This document shows positions 53,074 to 60,866 of a stretch of 64,000 nucleotides of DNA, piece after piece (the first letter of the stretch is position 1; every line of letters begins with the position of its first letter). The stretch is from the NCBI GenBank assembly GCA_900315485.1, contig OMZI01000009.1, forward strand, positions 1 through 64,000, in the 5' to 3' direction. The DNA comes from an uncultured Eubacteriales bacterium (lineage in GTDB: Bacteria > Bacillota > Clostridia > Peptostreptococcales > Anaerovoracaceae). The position numbers were made by a program, and so were the translations under genes. The notes beneath the pieces are model-generated. The model was not told the DNA's origin and made no database searches. It was given only the letters and a program-made list of their open reading frames with translations.

Positions 53074-53622
53074 ATGTACATAATCAGCAGATGCCTCCTC
53101 GGATTCAACTGCAAGTATGACGGGGGCAATAACAAAAACGACGATATCGTTGAATTCTTCAGGACTCATGACTGCGTAACCGTCTGTCCGGAGACAGCTG
53201 CGGGACTTGAATCCCCGCGCGTTCCTTCCGAAATAAAGGAAGTGAGAGTGACTGAGGACGGCAAGGACGTATTCACTGTCGTGAGCAAGACCGGCGACGA
53301 CATGAGTGAAGTTTTCGACTACGGCGCAAGGCTTTCACTGGCTTCGGTGCTTGTTGAAGCCGGAAACCGTATCGACAGAAAAGGGATCATTGAGGGTGCT
53401 GTCCTCAAGGCCAACAGCCCGTCGTGCGGAACGGGCGTCGTATATGACGGAACCTTCACCGGCACGCTGACGAAGGGACTCGGTGTTTTCGCAGACAAGC
53501 TGATAGATGCATGTCTTGAAGAAAGAAACAATCCGGACATAAGTGATGAAAACCGTCTCTTCGCAGATGACTTCAAGGTGTGCGACGAGAACAGTTTTGC
53601 CAGAGTATTCGGCAACAAATAA
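53074..53622 (+). CDS. DUF523 family protein
   Basis: A 182-residue DUF523 protein of unknown function. The family features are visible: SRCLLGFNCKYDGG at the N-terminus (Cys 7 and Cys 12), VTVCPETAAGLESPR (Cys), VLKANSPSCGTGVVYDG (Cys) and the KGLGVFADKL region. The conserved cysteines suggest a metal or Fe-S site. Some C-terminally fused relatives carry DUF1722; this one does not. AAGGAG lies before the ATG. argS begins 20 bases downstream, probably in the same transcript. Confidence 0.88.
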   Translation: MYIISRCLLGFNCKYDGGNNKNDDIVEFFRTHDCVTVCPETAAGLESPRVPSEIKEVRVTEDGKDVFTVVSKTGDDMSEVFDYGARLSLASVLVEAGNRIDRKGIIEGAVLKANSPSCGTGVVYDGTFTGTLTKGLGVFADKLIDACLEERNNPDISDENRLFADDFKVCDENSFARVFGNK

Positions 53623-53642
53623 AACAGATAGGAAGATGATAT

Positions 53643-55370
53643 ATGGTAGATTTCAAGAAAATTATTGCTGACGAGATATATGATGAAGCGCTCGGACTTT
53701 CGGTCGAGGACATAATGGCGCTCATCGAGATCCCTAATGATGAGAAGATGGGTGACTACGCATTCCCGTGCTTCAGACTTGCCAAGGCTCTGAGGAAGGC
53801 TCCTCAGATGATCGCTGCCGACATCGCAGGCAGGATCGCAGGCAACGAGGCTTTCGCCAAGGTCGAGAACGTTAATGCATACGTCAACTTCTTCATTGAC
53901 AGAGCGTACTTTGCCGGACAGGTAGTTGAAGAGGTCAACGAAGAGGGCAAAATGTACGGCAGATCTGACGAGGGCGCAGGAAGAAAGGTGATCGTAGAGT
54001 ACTCATCGCCTAATATCGCCAAGCCTTTCCATATCGGTCACATCAGAAGCACAGTCATCGGAAACGCTATCTACAAGCTGTACGATGCGGTAGGTTTTGA
54101 TGTCATCAGGATCAACCATCTCGGAGATTACGGCACACAGTTCGGCAAAATGATCGTTGCTTTCAGAAAGTGGGGAAGCGAAGAAGAGCTGGCCAAGGAC
54201 CCTATCAAGACACTCCTCGGATACTATACAAGATTCCATCAGGAAGCCAAGGAGCATCCTGAACTCGAGGATGAGGCAAGAGAGGCATTCGTTAAGCTCG
54301 AGGCAGGAGCACCTGAAGAGACAGCTCTGTGGAAGAAGTTCAGAGAGCTGAGCCTTGCTGAGTTCAACAGAGTATATGACATGCTCGGGATCACATTTGA
54401 TTCATATGCAGGAGAGAGCTTCTACTCTGACAAGATGCCGAGATTCATTGAAGAGCTGAAGGAAAAGGGCCTCCTCATCGAATCACAGGGCGCTCAGATC
54501 GTAGACCTTGAAGAGTACGGCATGAGCCCTGCAATGATCACAAAGTCCGACGGTTCAAGCCTGTATGTCACAAGAGACATCGCAGCTGCCGTATACAGAA
54601 AAGAGACCTACGACTTCTACAAGTGCATCTACGTTGTTGCATCGCAGCAGAACCTCCACTTCAAACAGTGGAAGCAGGTGCTCGAGCTGATGGGATACAC
54701 CTGGCAGAAGGACTGCATACACGTTCCTTTCGGACTGGTAAGCCTGTCTGACGGTGATGACATCAAGATGATGTCGACCAGAGAAGGAACCGTCGTTTTC
54801 CTTGAGGACGTTCTCAACACAGCTGTCGAGAAGACTGCAGAGATCATGAGAGAGAAGAACACTTCCGGACTTGATATCGACGAGGTATCAAAGGAAGTCG
54901 GCATCGGAGCTGTAATCTTCCAGGAACTCTCCAATAACAGGATAAAAGACTACGTATTCTCATGGGACAAGGTCCTGAACTTCGACGGAGAGACAGGCCC
55001 TTATGTTCAGTATACACATGCAAGAGCATCCAGCGTACTCCGCAATGCATCTGAAGAAGAGCTTGCAGCTATCGCAAAGGGCGGATTCGACTGGAGCTAT
55101 CTCACAGGTGACGCGGCCTATACACTCGTCAAGCTTCTGTACAGAGTACCGGACGTTGTGCTCGAAGCAGCTGAAAAGTACGAGCCTTCGATCGTGACAC
55201 GTCATCTTGTCGATATCGCTCAGTCATTCAACAAGTTCTATCACGATGAGCACATCCTGGTCGATAACAAGGATGAAAAGCTGGCCAAGCTGGCGCTCGT
55301 TCTTGCATCAAGAACAGTTATCGCCAACTGCCTCGGACTGCTCGGTATCAAGGCACCGGAAAGGATGTAA
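53643..55370 (+). CDS. argS: Arginyl-tRNA synthetase
   Basis: A 575-residue class I aminoacyl-tRNA synthetase charging tRNA-Arg. Seen are the N-terminal Add-1 domain (1-110), the HIGH motif in SPNIAKPFHIGHIRSTVIGN (around 125-140), a KMSKS-equivalent KMMSTREG, and the C-terminal DALR anticodon-binding domain (from about 455, with SFNKFYHDEHI). Length is normal. Confidence 0.96.
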   Translation: MVDFKKIIADEIYDEALGLSVEDIMALIEIPNDEKMGDYAFPCFRLAKALRKAPQMIAADIAGRIAGNEAFAKVENVNAYVNFFIDRAYFAGQVVEEVNEEGKMYGRSDEGAGRKVIVEYSSPNIAKPFHIGHIRSTVIGNAIYKLYDAVGFDVIRINHLGDYGTQFGKMIVAFRKWGSEEELAKDPIKTLLGYYTRFHQEAKEHPELEDEAREAFVKLEAGAPEETALWKKFRELSLAEFNRVYDMLGITFDSYAGESFYSDKMPRFIEELKEKGLLIESQGAQIVDLEEYGMSPAMITKSDGSSLYVTRDIAAAVYRKETYDFYKCIYVVASQQNLHFKQWKQVLELMGYTWQKDCIHVPFGLVSLSDGDDIKMMSTREGTVVFLEDVLNTAVEKTAEIMREKNTSGLDIDEVSKEVGIGAVIFQELSNNRIKDYVFSWDKVLNFDGETGPYVQYTHARASSVLRNASEEELAAIAKGGFDWSYLTGDAAYTLVKLLYRVPDVVLEAAEKYEPSIVTRHLVDIAQSFNKFYHDEHILVDNKDEKLAKLALVLASRTVIANCLGLLGIKAPERM

Positions 55371-55384
55371 GGGAGGGAAAAGCT

Positions 55385-56908
55385 ATGAAACTGCTGCTTA
55401 CCACAATCAAAACCGACTGTACATATACTGATTACGCACTCAGATACCTGTATTCCATAGTTCAGGGTGCGCCTCTTGAAACAGAGATGAAAGTCTACGG
55501 CAAGTATGAGCTTGACGGAAGAATATATGAGGACATCATTATGGGAAGGTACAACATCGTATATTTCCACTGTGATGAACTCAATGAAAGAAACGTATGT
55601 GCCGTTGCAGAAATGGTCAAAAAGGCAGCACCAAGCACAGCGGTCGTCATCGGCGGTATGCAGGCTTCTTTCGGAACGAGAAGCTTCATGAAACTCAACC
55701 CATGGGTCGACTATGTGATAAGAGGAGAGGGAGAGACAGTTCTCTTCAACTTCCTCAATACAGTCTGCTCCTACGAGTTCGACTTTGAGAACGTTCCGGG
55801 ACTGGCTTACAGAGAAGATGATGAGATCATCATCAACAGCCTCGATGAGCCGGTAGACATGGAAGATCTTCCATTCCCGTATGATGAGACTATCCTGAAT
55901 ACGGATCTGGCATATTATGAAACTATCCGCGGTGATTCTCTGACGACAGCATATTCGAAATTTTACCCTAACAATAAGGTCAGATCTCTGAGCCTCGGAA
56001 GAGTATGCAGGGAGCTGAGATATTTCCTCGTCAAGGAAGTGAAAAAGGTCGTCGTCTTCGACAGATTCTTCAACTTCAGCAACGAGAGAGCATACAGAAT
56101 ATTCGAATATCTCATAGATAACGACAACGGCATCACCACATTCGAGTTCAATATCGACGGGGAGAACCTTGATGATGAAACCATCCGTCTCCTTGCAGAG
56201 GCAAGAGAGGGACAGTTTGAATTCAACATCGATGTTGCCAGCACCAATGCAGAAGTCCTCGCTGCTGTAGGCCGCAAGGAGAACATCTATCAGCTGATGT
56301 ACAATGTTACCAAGCTGCTGCAGGGCGGCAGGGTAAAGTGCTATATCCACCTGACTGCAGGTCTGCCGGAGGAGACAGAGGCGCTGTTCGGTCGCTCCTT
56401 CAACAAGGCATACGGGCTTGCTCAGGGATCACCGGTCAAGATCGATTTCCTGCAGCTCAGCAAGGGAACTGTACTCAGAAGCGATGCTGACAAGTACGGA
56501 TATGAGAGCACAACAGCTACACCTTTCGATGTGATTTCCAACGATCATATGCCGGCCGGCGATCTTCTGAGAATCAGACAGGTCGCAAGAGTCACTGACG
56601 CATACATCGGAGAAGGCGGATTCAAAGAATCCATTCCTAGACTTCTGAGCGATACAGGCATGAGACCGTATGACTTCTTCGGAAGACTGACTGACTTCAT
56701 TGCAGAGAACGGCTGGGGAGACAAGCTCAGGAAGCCTGAAGATCTCGCAAGGATCCTCCGCGCATTTGCTGTAAGAGCATACAGCACATTCGAAGATGAT
56801 CTCAAGCTGGAAGTCGTTACAGGCGCTATTCATGCTGACTTTGAGAGCGCTGTTCCGGAAGAGGCTGTTATAAGATTTGACAGAGACGGCTGGGATATGG
56901 CAATATAG
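55385..56908 (+). CDS. Cysteine-less radical SAM homologue (B12-binding/DUF4080 type)
   Basis: A 507-residue protein laid out like B12-binding-domain radical SAM proteins with a C-terminal DUF4080: a Rossmann-like N-terminal part (1-130, IVYFHCDELNER, VVIGGMQASFGT, VDYVIRGEGE), the linker PFPYDE, a barrel, and a helical C-terminus. At the site where relatives have R-G-C-P-F-x-C-x-Y-C this protein reads R-G-D-S-L-T-T-A-Y-S: D184, T188 and S191 sit exactly at the C-x3-C-x2-C positions. No other CxxxCxxC is present. The frame is intact and the rest (RSLSLGRVCRELRYFL, VVVFDRFFNFSNERAYRIFEYL) is well conserved, so it appears to be a pseudoenzyme under selection. Role unknown. Confidence 0.8.
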   Translation: MKLLLTTIKTDCTYTDYALRYLYSIVQGAPLETEMKVYGKYELDGRIYEDIIMGRYNIVYFHCDELNERNVCAVAEMVKKAAPSTAVVIGGMQASFGTRSFMKLNPWVDYVIRGEGETVLFNFLNTVCSYEFDFENVPGLAYREDDEIIINSLDEPVDMEDLPFPYDETILNTDLAYYETIRGDSLTTAYSKFYPNNKVRSLSLGRVCRELRYFLVKEVKKVVVFDRFFNFSNERAYRIFEYLIDNDNGITTFEFNIDGENLDDETIRLLAEAREGQFEFNIDVASTNAEVLAAVGRKENIYQLMYNVTKLLQGGRVKCYIHLTAGLPEETEALFGRSFNKAYGLAQGSPVKIDFLQLSKGTVLRSDADKYGYESTTATPFDVISNDHMPAGDLLRIRQVARVTDAYIGEGGFKESIPRLLSDTGMRPYDFFGRLTDFIAENGWGDKLRKPEDLARILRAFAVRAYSTFEDDLKLEVVTGAIHADFESAVPEEAVIRFDRDGWDMAI

Positions 56909-56940
56909 CTTAGCTGAATAAGATCAATATGATTTATATG

Positions 56941-56969
56941 AGAGCACGGATCAGCAATGACCGTGCTCT
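56941..56969 (+). terminator. Hairpin after the radical-SAM-like gene
   Basis: AGAGCACGG (56941-56949) pairs with CCGTGCTCT (56961-56969). No T-run, so a weak terminator at best. Confidence 0.5.
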
Positions 56970-56990
56970 TGAAAGTGATAAGGAGAATTC

Positions 56991-58046
56991 ATGGAAAACG
57001 AGAAGAAAGACAGGATAAGCGCATATCTGACGCCGCTGAACAGGGAGATGCTGTTCGGTGAACTGAGTGATGACTTCCTGCGCATGATGGGCGGAAAGGA
57101 GATCCTGAGCGGCATCCCGGTCCCTATCAGTGAAGGGGAGAACGGGCAGATCGCCGTCAGGTCCATCGTTCTTGATATGGCAAAGGTCATCGGAGCTGAT
57201 CCGGATTTTCTCTATGCCGACAAGTACATGACATATATAAAGGCTGTCGCAGGTGATCAGGCTGAGCCCATGCTCGTATCCGAGGGCGCAAAACTCGCGG
57301 ACGAGGGCAGGTTTGAAGAGTCCTGCATGCTACTTAGGACAGCACTTGCGATCGAGCCGAAGTCGCGTGCTGCGCTATATCTCTACGGAAGGGCGTGCAA
57401 AGCGTGCTATGAGACTGCATCCGAAGATGAGGACCAGTCGAAGGGTGAGGCATACATCGCAGCATTCAAGGCTGAGTCGATGGACATATTTGAGGTCCTG
57501 ACCATGATGCACCCGGATTTTGCCATGGGATACTATTTCCTGGGATACGCATATCTCAATCTCGGCCTGTATCTCAAAACCAAGCTGACATGGGACGATT
57601 TCCTGAAGTACTCATCGTCTGCGGATGATAACGGCTCGGGTCTTGACGACAATCAGCTTGAAGACCTCAGAAGAGAGATACAGGGCATGCTTCTGGATCT
57701 TGAGGATCCTGTGACCATCGAAAAGGGCTGCAATCAGATCATGCAGGGGGATTTTCTCGGAGGACGTGATACCCTCAGTAAATTCAAAGAGGGCAGATAC
57801 GAGAACTGGTGGCCTCTGTGGTACTATCTCGGAGTAGCTGAGGCATCTCTCGGCAACCTCGATGAGGCGATCACGGACCTTAAGAAGGTGCTGACGCTGT
57901 CACCGAGCAACACCGATGTCATGGACGAGCTTGCCCAGCTGTACGAGGCAGCGGGGGACACTGTCAATGCGGCCAAGTACAGGAACAAGATCAATATCGT
58001 ACATAACAATATAGAGCAGGAAATGGCGGATCAGAAACTGAGCTAG
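56991..58046 (+). CDS. Tetratricopeptide-repeat protein
   Basis: A 351-residue soluble protein with TPR-type helix pairs, clearest at about 105-140 (RFEESCMLLRTALAIEPKSRAAL), 155-200 and 270-340 (WYYLGVAEASLGNLDEAITDLKKVL spread over two helices, then AQLYEAAGDTVNAAKYRN). The N-terminal 80 residues lack TPRs (YLTPLNREMLFGELSDDFL) and may be a specific domain. AAGGAG precedes the ATG. It probably acts as a protein-binding scaffold; partner unknown. Confidence 0.8.
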   Translation: MENEKKDRISAYLTPLNREMLFGELSDDFLRMMGGKEILSGIPVPISEGENGQIAVRSIVLDMAKVIGADPDFLYADKYMTYIKAVAGDQAEPMLVSEGAKLADEGRFEESCMLLRTALAIEPKSRAALYLYGRACKACYETASEDEDQSKGEAYIAAFKAESMDIFEVLTMMHPDFAMGYYFLGYAYLNLGLYLKTKLTWDDFLKYSSSADDNGSGLDDNQLEDLRREIQGMLLDLEDPVTIEKGCNQIMQGDFLGGRDTLSKFKEGRYENWWPLWYYLGVAEASLGNLDEAITDLKKVLTLSPSNTDVMDELAQLYEAAGDTVNAAKYRNKINIVHNNIEQEMADQKLS

Positions 58047-58108
58047 CCTGATCAGTCCTCAAACGCAATTTCCGTTTCATGCAAAATAAAAACCGCTCCT
58101 TCCCGGGA

Positions 58109-58133
58109 CAATGTCATTAACTTAATGACATTG
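58109..58133. repeat. 25-bp perfect palindrome
   Basis: CAATGTCATTAA (58109-58120), C, TTAATGACATTG (58122-58133). No T-run follows, so it is not an obvious terminator. Located between the TPR gene and the tRNA promoter. Confidence 0.7.
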
Positions 58134-58204
58134 CTCATTGCGGAGACTATTTTTGAAACGCTCAACCCGCTCTACGCACTGCATAAAAAACATGAAATCG
58201 GGTG

Positions 58205-58233
58205 TTGACATCAGCACATGATTCCGCTATACT
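58205..58233 (+). promoter_or_regulatory. tRNA cluster promoter
   Basis: Consensus TTGACA (58205-58210) and TATACT (58228-58233) with a 17-base spacer, 30 bases before tRNA-Asn. Confidence 0.85.
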
Positions 58234-58262
58234 AAACGAGTCGCAAATAAGGCAATGAATGT

Positions 58263-58337
58263 TCCGAGGTAGCTCAATGGCAGAGCAACCGGCTGTTAAC
58301 CGGTAGGTTGTGGGTTCGAGCCCCACCCTCGGAGCCA
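58263..58337 (+). tRNA. tRNA-Asn (GTT)
   Basis: A complete cloverleaf: acceptor TCCGAGG/CCTCGGA, anticodon GTT at 58295-58297, T-loop GGTTCGAGCC, CCA encoded at 58335-58337. Confidence 0.97.
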
Positions 58338-58352
58338 TTTAATACATTCTAT

Positions 58353-58441
58353 GCCGGAGTGGTGGAATTGGTAGACACCTGGGACTTAAAATCCTATGAG
58401 AAGCGATTCTCGTACCGGTTCGAGTCCGGTCTCCGGTACCA
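58353..58441 (+). tRNA. tRNA-Leu (TAA)
   Basis: A class II tRNA of 89 bases with a long variable arm: acceptor GCCGGAG/CTCCGGT, anticodon TAA at 58387-58389, T-loop GGTTCGAGTCC, CCA encoded. Confidence 0.97.
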
Positions 58442-58489
58442 CTTCACCGTTTACATAAATGCCTGATTGCGACTTTACGAATATGATGA

Positions 58490-58565
<76 letters not shown>

Positions 58566-58569
58566 GTTA

Positions 58570-58602
58570 AGCCTTTAATCATAATGATTAGAGGCTTTTT
58601 TC
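58570..58602 (+). terminator. Terminator of the tRNA cluster
   Basis: AGCCTTTAATCAT (58570-58582) pairs with ATGATTAGAGGCT (58584-58596) apart from one mismatch, then TTTTTT. Confidence 0.85.
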
Positions 58603-58696
58603 GTTGAAATTTCAGGCGATAGAGCCATTTTTGGTAATGCAGGATAATCATTGATAACTTTTGTAATCGCAGCTGGTTATGGGTCAAAAAAGGCAA

Positions 58697-58730
58697 TTTA
58701 GTACATCTTTTGTACTAAATATGTACTAAA
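58697..58730. repeat. Three GTACTAAA-type repeats at the element's left end
   Basis: TTTAGTACAT (58697-58706) is inverted relative to ATGTACTAAA (58721-58730); between them is a third copy, TTGTACTAAA (58710-58719). Placed between the att site and the integrase gene, they could be integrase arm or excisionase sites. Confidence 0.5.
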
Positions 58731-58762
58731 AAAACGCTCGCCTGCTGTTTTGCTTCCGAGCG
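58728..58762 (-). terminator. Integrase gene terminator
   Basis: On the minus strand CGCTCG (58762-58757) pairs with CGAGCG (58740-58735), followed by seven T's. Confidence 0.75.
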
Positions 58763-58790
58763 ATGATCCATATATTATTCATGATGAGGT

Positions 58791-59972
58791 TTATGCGCTT
58801 AACGCTTTGATTGCTTCTATTTTTTCTGCGGCCGGTACATTGATGTAATACTTGGCTGTTACAGATATATCGCTGTGACCCATGAGGGATGAGAGAGTCT
58901 GAAGTGCAACTCCCTTGGAGGCAAGTTTTGTACCAAATGTATGCCGATACGCATGGAACCCATACTGACTTACTTTGGCATCCTCGTGGATGCGGTCCAG
59001 AGTGTGCCTGAGTGAGTGCTTATCATACAGTTTACCTGAATCTGTAGTGAACAGAAGATCTGTTTTGTATTTATTCTTTTTCATATCTTCTTTCTGCCAC
59101 TCTCTGTGCTCAGCAAGCTTGGAATAAGTTTCTTCTGTTATTGGTATTGATCTTACACTATTCTCTGTCTTTGTATCATCGATAACGAGCTCATGGCCGA
59201 CAGTCTTTCCATCCTCGAAAATAGGCTTTTCTACTACTTGTTTACTGATCGTGATTTTGTCTGGCTGTACATCATCATATGTAAGAGCCAGAAGCTCACT
59301 TATTCTTGCTCCGGTATTTATAGCAAGTGTAATCAGAAATCGCAATCTGCAGACCCTTCGGTTTTCATAGTAGGGGAGATCTTTTCTGGCTATATATTTC
59401 TTGATAGCTTCTATCTCTTCGTCATTGAACACTATGATTGCGCCGGGAGCATTCTTCTTTTTAGGCTTTGGTACTACCAGGCTATTGGTAATGTCCTTAC
59501 AAATATCTTCCTGCTCCATGAGCTTAAAGAACAGTCTCATGAGCTTATGGCAGTTCTTAACTCCGGAAGGGGCACAGGTCATGTCATTATACGCTGCCTG
59601 CAATCCACGGTAATCAACATCTGTGATGAGTTTTTTTGTAATATCCATTGGAGCCAGGTTATTGTTATACGCATCTATATAACGTTGCTTGGTACTTTCC
59701 TTAAAATTAGGATCAGGAAGGAATGTGTTACAGATAAAATCATCTGCCAGTTCGCCAAAGAACATTTCGCGAGCATTGATACCGTGATTAGAGTTAAACT
59801 TATCACGCTTTGCATAACATTCCTTTAAAGTCTTCCCATAGAACTTTTTGTAAACCTTGCGGTTGCCATTTTTGTCGAGGTAGGGCCTTACTTTGACATT
59901 GATAACAATATACGGCTGACCATTGATGGTTTGTTTTTTTCGTTTAGTTTTCTTTTCCTTTGATTCTCCCAT
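58791..59972 (-). CDS. int: Tyrosine recombinase / integrase
   Basis: A 393-residue phage-type integrase. An N-terminal arm-binding segment (basic, 1-60) and a SAM-like core-binding domain (about 70-160) precede the catalytic domain with all key residues: R223 (GARISELL), H340-x-x-R343 (FHAYRHTFG), H366 (LMGHSD) and nucleophile Y375 or Y376 (TAKYY). It should integrate and excise the element at tRNA-fMet. It starts two bases after the XRE gene on the same strand; no strong ribosome site is at the right distance, so it may depend on coupling. Confidence 0.95.
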   Translation of the reverse strand: MGESKEKKTKRKKQTINGQPYIVINVKVRPYLDKNGNRKVYKKFYGKTLKECYAKRDKFNSNHGINAREMFFGELADDFICNTFLPDPNFKESTKQRYIDAYNNNLAPMDITKKLITDVDYRGLQAAYNDMTCAPSGVKNCHKLMRLFFKLMEQEDICKDITNSLVVPKPKKKNAPGAIIVFNDEEIEAIKKYIARKDLPYYENRRVCRLRFLITLAINTGARISELLALTYDDVQPDKITISKQVVEKPIFEDGKTVGHELVIDDTKTENSVRSIPITEETYSKLAEHREWQKEDMKKNKYKTDLLFTTDSGKLYDKHSLRHTLDRIHEDAKVSQYGFHAYRHTFGTKLASKGVALQTLSSLMGHSDISVTAKYYINVPAAEKIEAIKALSA

Positions 59973-59974
59973 TT

Positions 59975-60409
59975 TTACTGCGATTCTGTCTCCTTTGCAT
60001 AAAAGCGATAGTATGTTTCCTCACCCCAGGCTTCTTTAAGGAACTCTGTGTCAAGTGAGGTGTATTTCTCATTACTCATAATTAGATCGATATAGTTCTC
60101 TAGTGCATCGGCTCCCATCCTGTTGACAGCACTGAGATCGATCACGATTTTAGTTATTTTGCTGGAATTCTTTCCAATCTTTTCAGACTCGAAATAATAA
60201 CCGATATCAGGGGAGGTGTCCTTGGATATAAGGTCATCTACCTTGCATTCCAGCGCAGTTGCTATATTCTGCAGTGTTGCTATTGTAAATCTGTCGGGAT
60301 CACTTTTTTCAAATTGAGATACTGCTTGAGGTGTAACCCCTAGCTTCTCTGCCAATTCCTTCTGAGTGATACCTTTGCTCTTTCTTACTTCCTTTATTTT
60401 GTTTCCCAT
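59975..60409 (-). CDS. XRE-family repressor of the element
   Basis: A 144-residue regulator. Residues 1-65 are a Cro/C1-type helix-turn-helix (KIKEVRKSKGITQKELAEKLGVTPQAVSQFEK, spread over helices 1-3). The C-terminal half is a short all-alpha/beta part without recognised peptidase residues. The start at 60409 has AGGAGG in front; an in-frame start at 60445 is less likely. It is divergent from the excisionase operon across a large palindromic operator and probably represses it and itself. Confidence 0.88.
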   Translation of the reverse strand: MGNKIKEVRKSKGITQKELAEKLGVTPQAVSQFEKSDPDRFTIATLQNIATALECKVDDLISKDTSPDIGYYFESEKIGKNSSKITKIVIDLSAVNRMGADALENYIDLIMSNEKYTSLDTEFLKEAWGEETYYRFYAKETESQ

Positions 60410-60487
60410 TGTTTCGATCCTCCTGTCGTTAACAGTATACATCAAACAAAAACAAGCTTCAACTTTATTTTTTCAAATATATCGCAT

Positions 60488-60516
60488 TTGACAAAAGTTA
60501 TAACTTTATTTATACT
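60488..60516 (+). promoter_or_regulatory. Promoter of the excisionase/replication operon
   Basis: Consensus TTGACA (60488-60493) and TATACT (60511-60516) with a 17-base spacer, nested in the palindromic operator. Confidence 0.85.
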
Positions 60517-60541
60517 GTAATTGTAAATAAAGTTATAACTT
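60495..60541. promoter_or_regulatory. 47-bp palindromic operator
   Basis: Two perfectly complementary 18-base arms, 60495-60512 and 60524-60541, flank an 11-base centre. Each arm itself contains the 12-bp palindrome AAGTTATAACTT (60495-60506 and 60530-60541), giving two repressor sites 35 bp apart. It overlaps the promoter's spacer and -10, and should be the XRE repressor's binding region. Confidence 0.75.
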
Positions 60542-60562
60542 GAATATAAGGAGGAAATCAAG

Positions 60563-60700
60563 ATGAATATTTACAAAACAACTAAAAGAATCAAAGAAAA
60601 AGTAGTTTGGAGAAGAAGGAAGCGAGCTTTCGGAAAGGATGGTATAAGTGACGAAAGTAAGAACAATAAAAGAGACGATAAAAGAATTAAGAGCGATTGA
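60563..60700 (+). CDS. Small basic protein of the element
   Basis: A 45-residue ORF (MNIYKTTKRIKEK...) with AAGGAGG nine bases ahead, extremely rich in Lys and Arg. It is the first gene after the repressed promoter and overlaps the excisionase-like gene by 53 bases in another frame, so it may serve as a leader for translational coupling or encode a small DNA-binding peptide. No family recognised. Confidence 0.5.
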   Translation: MNIYKTTKRIKEKVVWRRRKRAFGKDGISDESKNNKRDDKRIKSD

Positions 60701-60851
60701 TCCCGGATGCCAGCTCACTGAATGGCAATTACGACAGCTTGTAAAGGAAGAAAAGATACCAGCGATGATGGCAGGTAAAAAAGCACTTCTGTCTGTTGAA
60801 GCGGTAGAGCGGTACCTCGAGGAACAGCTTGGCGGCGAGCGGCTGAACTGA
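60648..60851 (+). CDS. Excisionase-like small DNA-binding protein
   Basis: A 67-residue protein starting with GTG (AAAGGA ahead). It has a winged-helix-like excisionase layout: TIKETIKELRAIDPGCQLTE, WQLRQLVKEEKIPAMMAGKK and a final helix VEAVERYLEEQL, typical of the helix-turn-helix/Xis proteins of clostridial integrative elements. It probably directs the integrase to excise or controls element genes. 15 bases before the replication gene. Confidence 0.7.
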   Translation: MTKVRTIKETIKELRAIDPGCQLTEWQLRQLVKEEKIPAMMAGKKALLSVEAVERYLEEQLGGERLN

Positions 60852-60866
60852 AGCGAGGTGTGAAAT

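Noticed and set aside
55934..55957. Possible sequencing error or frameshift explaining the missing radical SAM cysteines
   Set aside because: The frame is continuous with conserved residues on both sides and all three positions differ without any length change, so an indel cannot account for it.
55241..56350. 369-codon minus-strand frame opposite argS and the radical-SAM-like gene
   Set aside because: It crosses the junction of two clear plus-strand genes and gives no recognisable protein; codon bias of the sense genes explains it.
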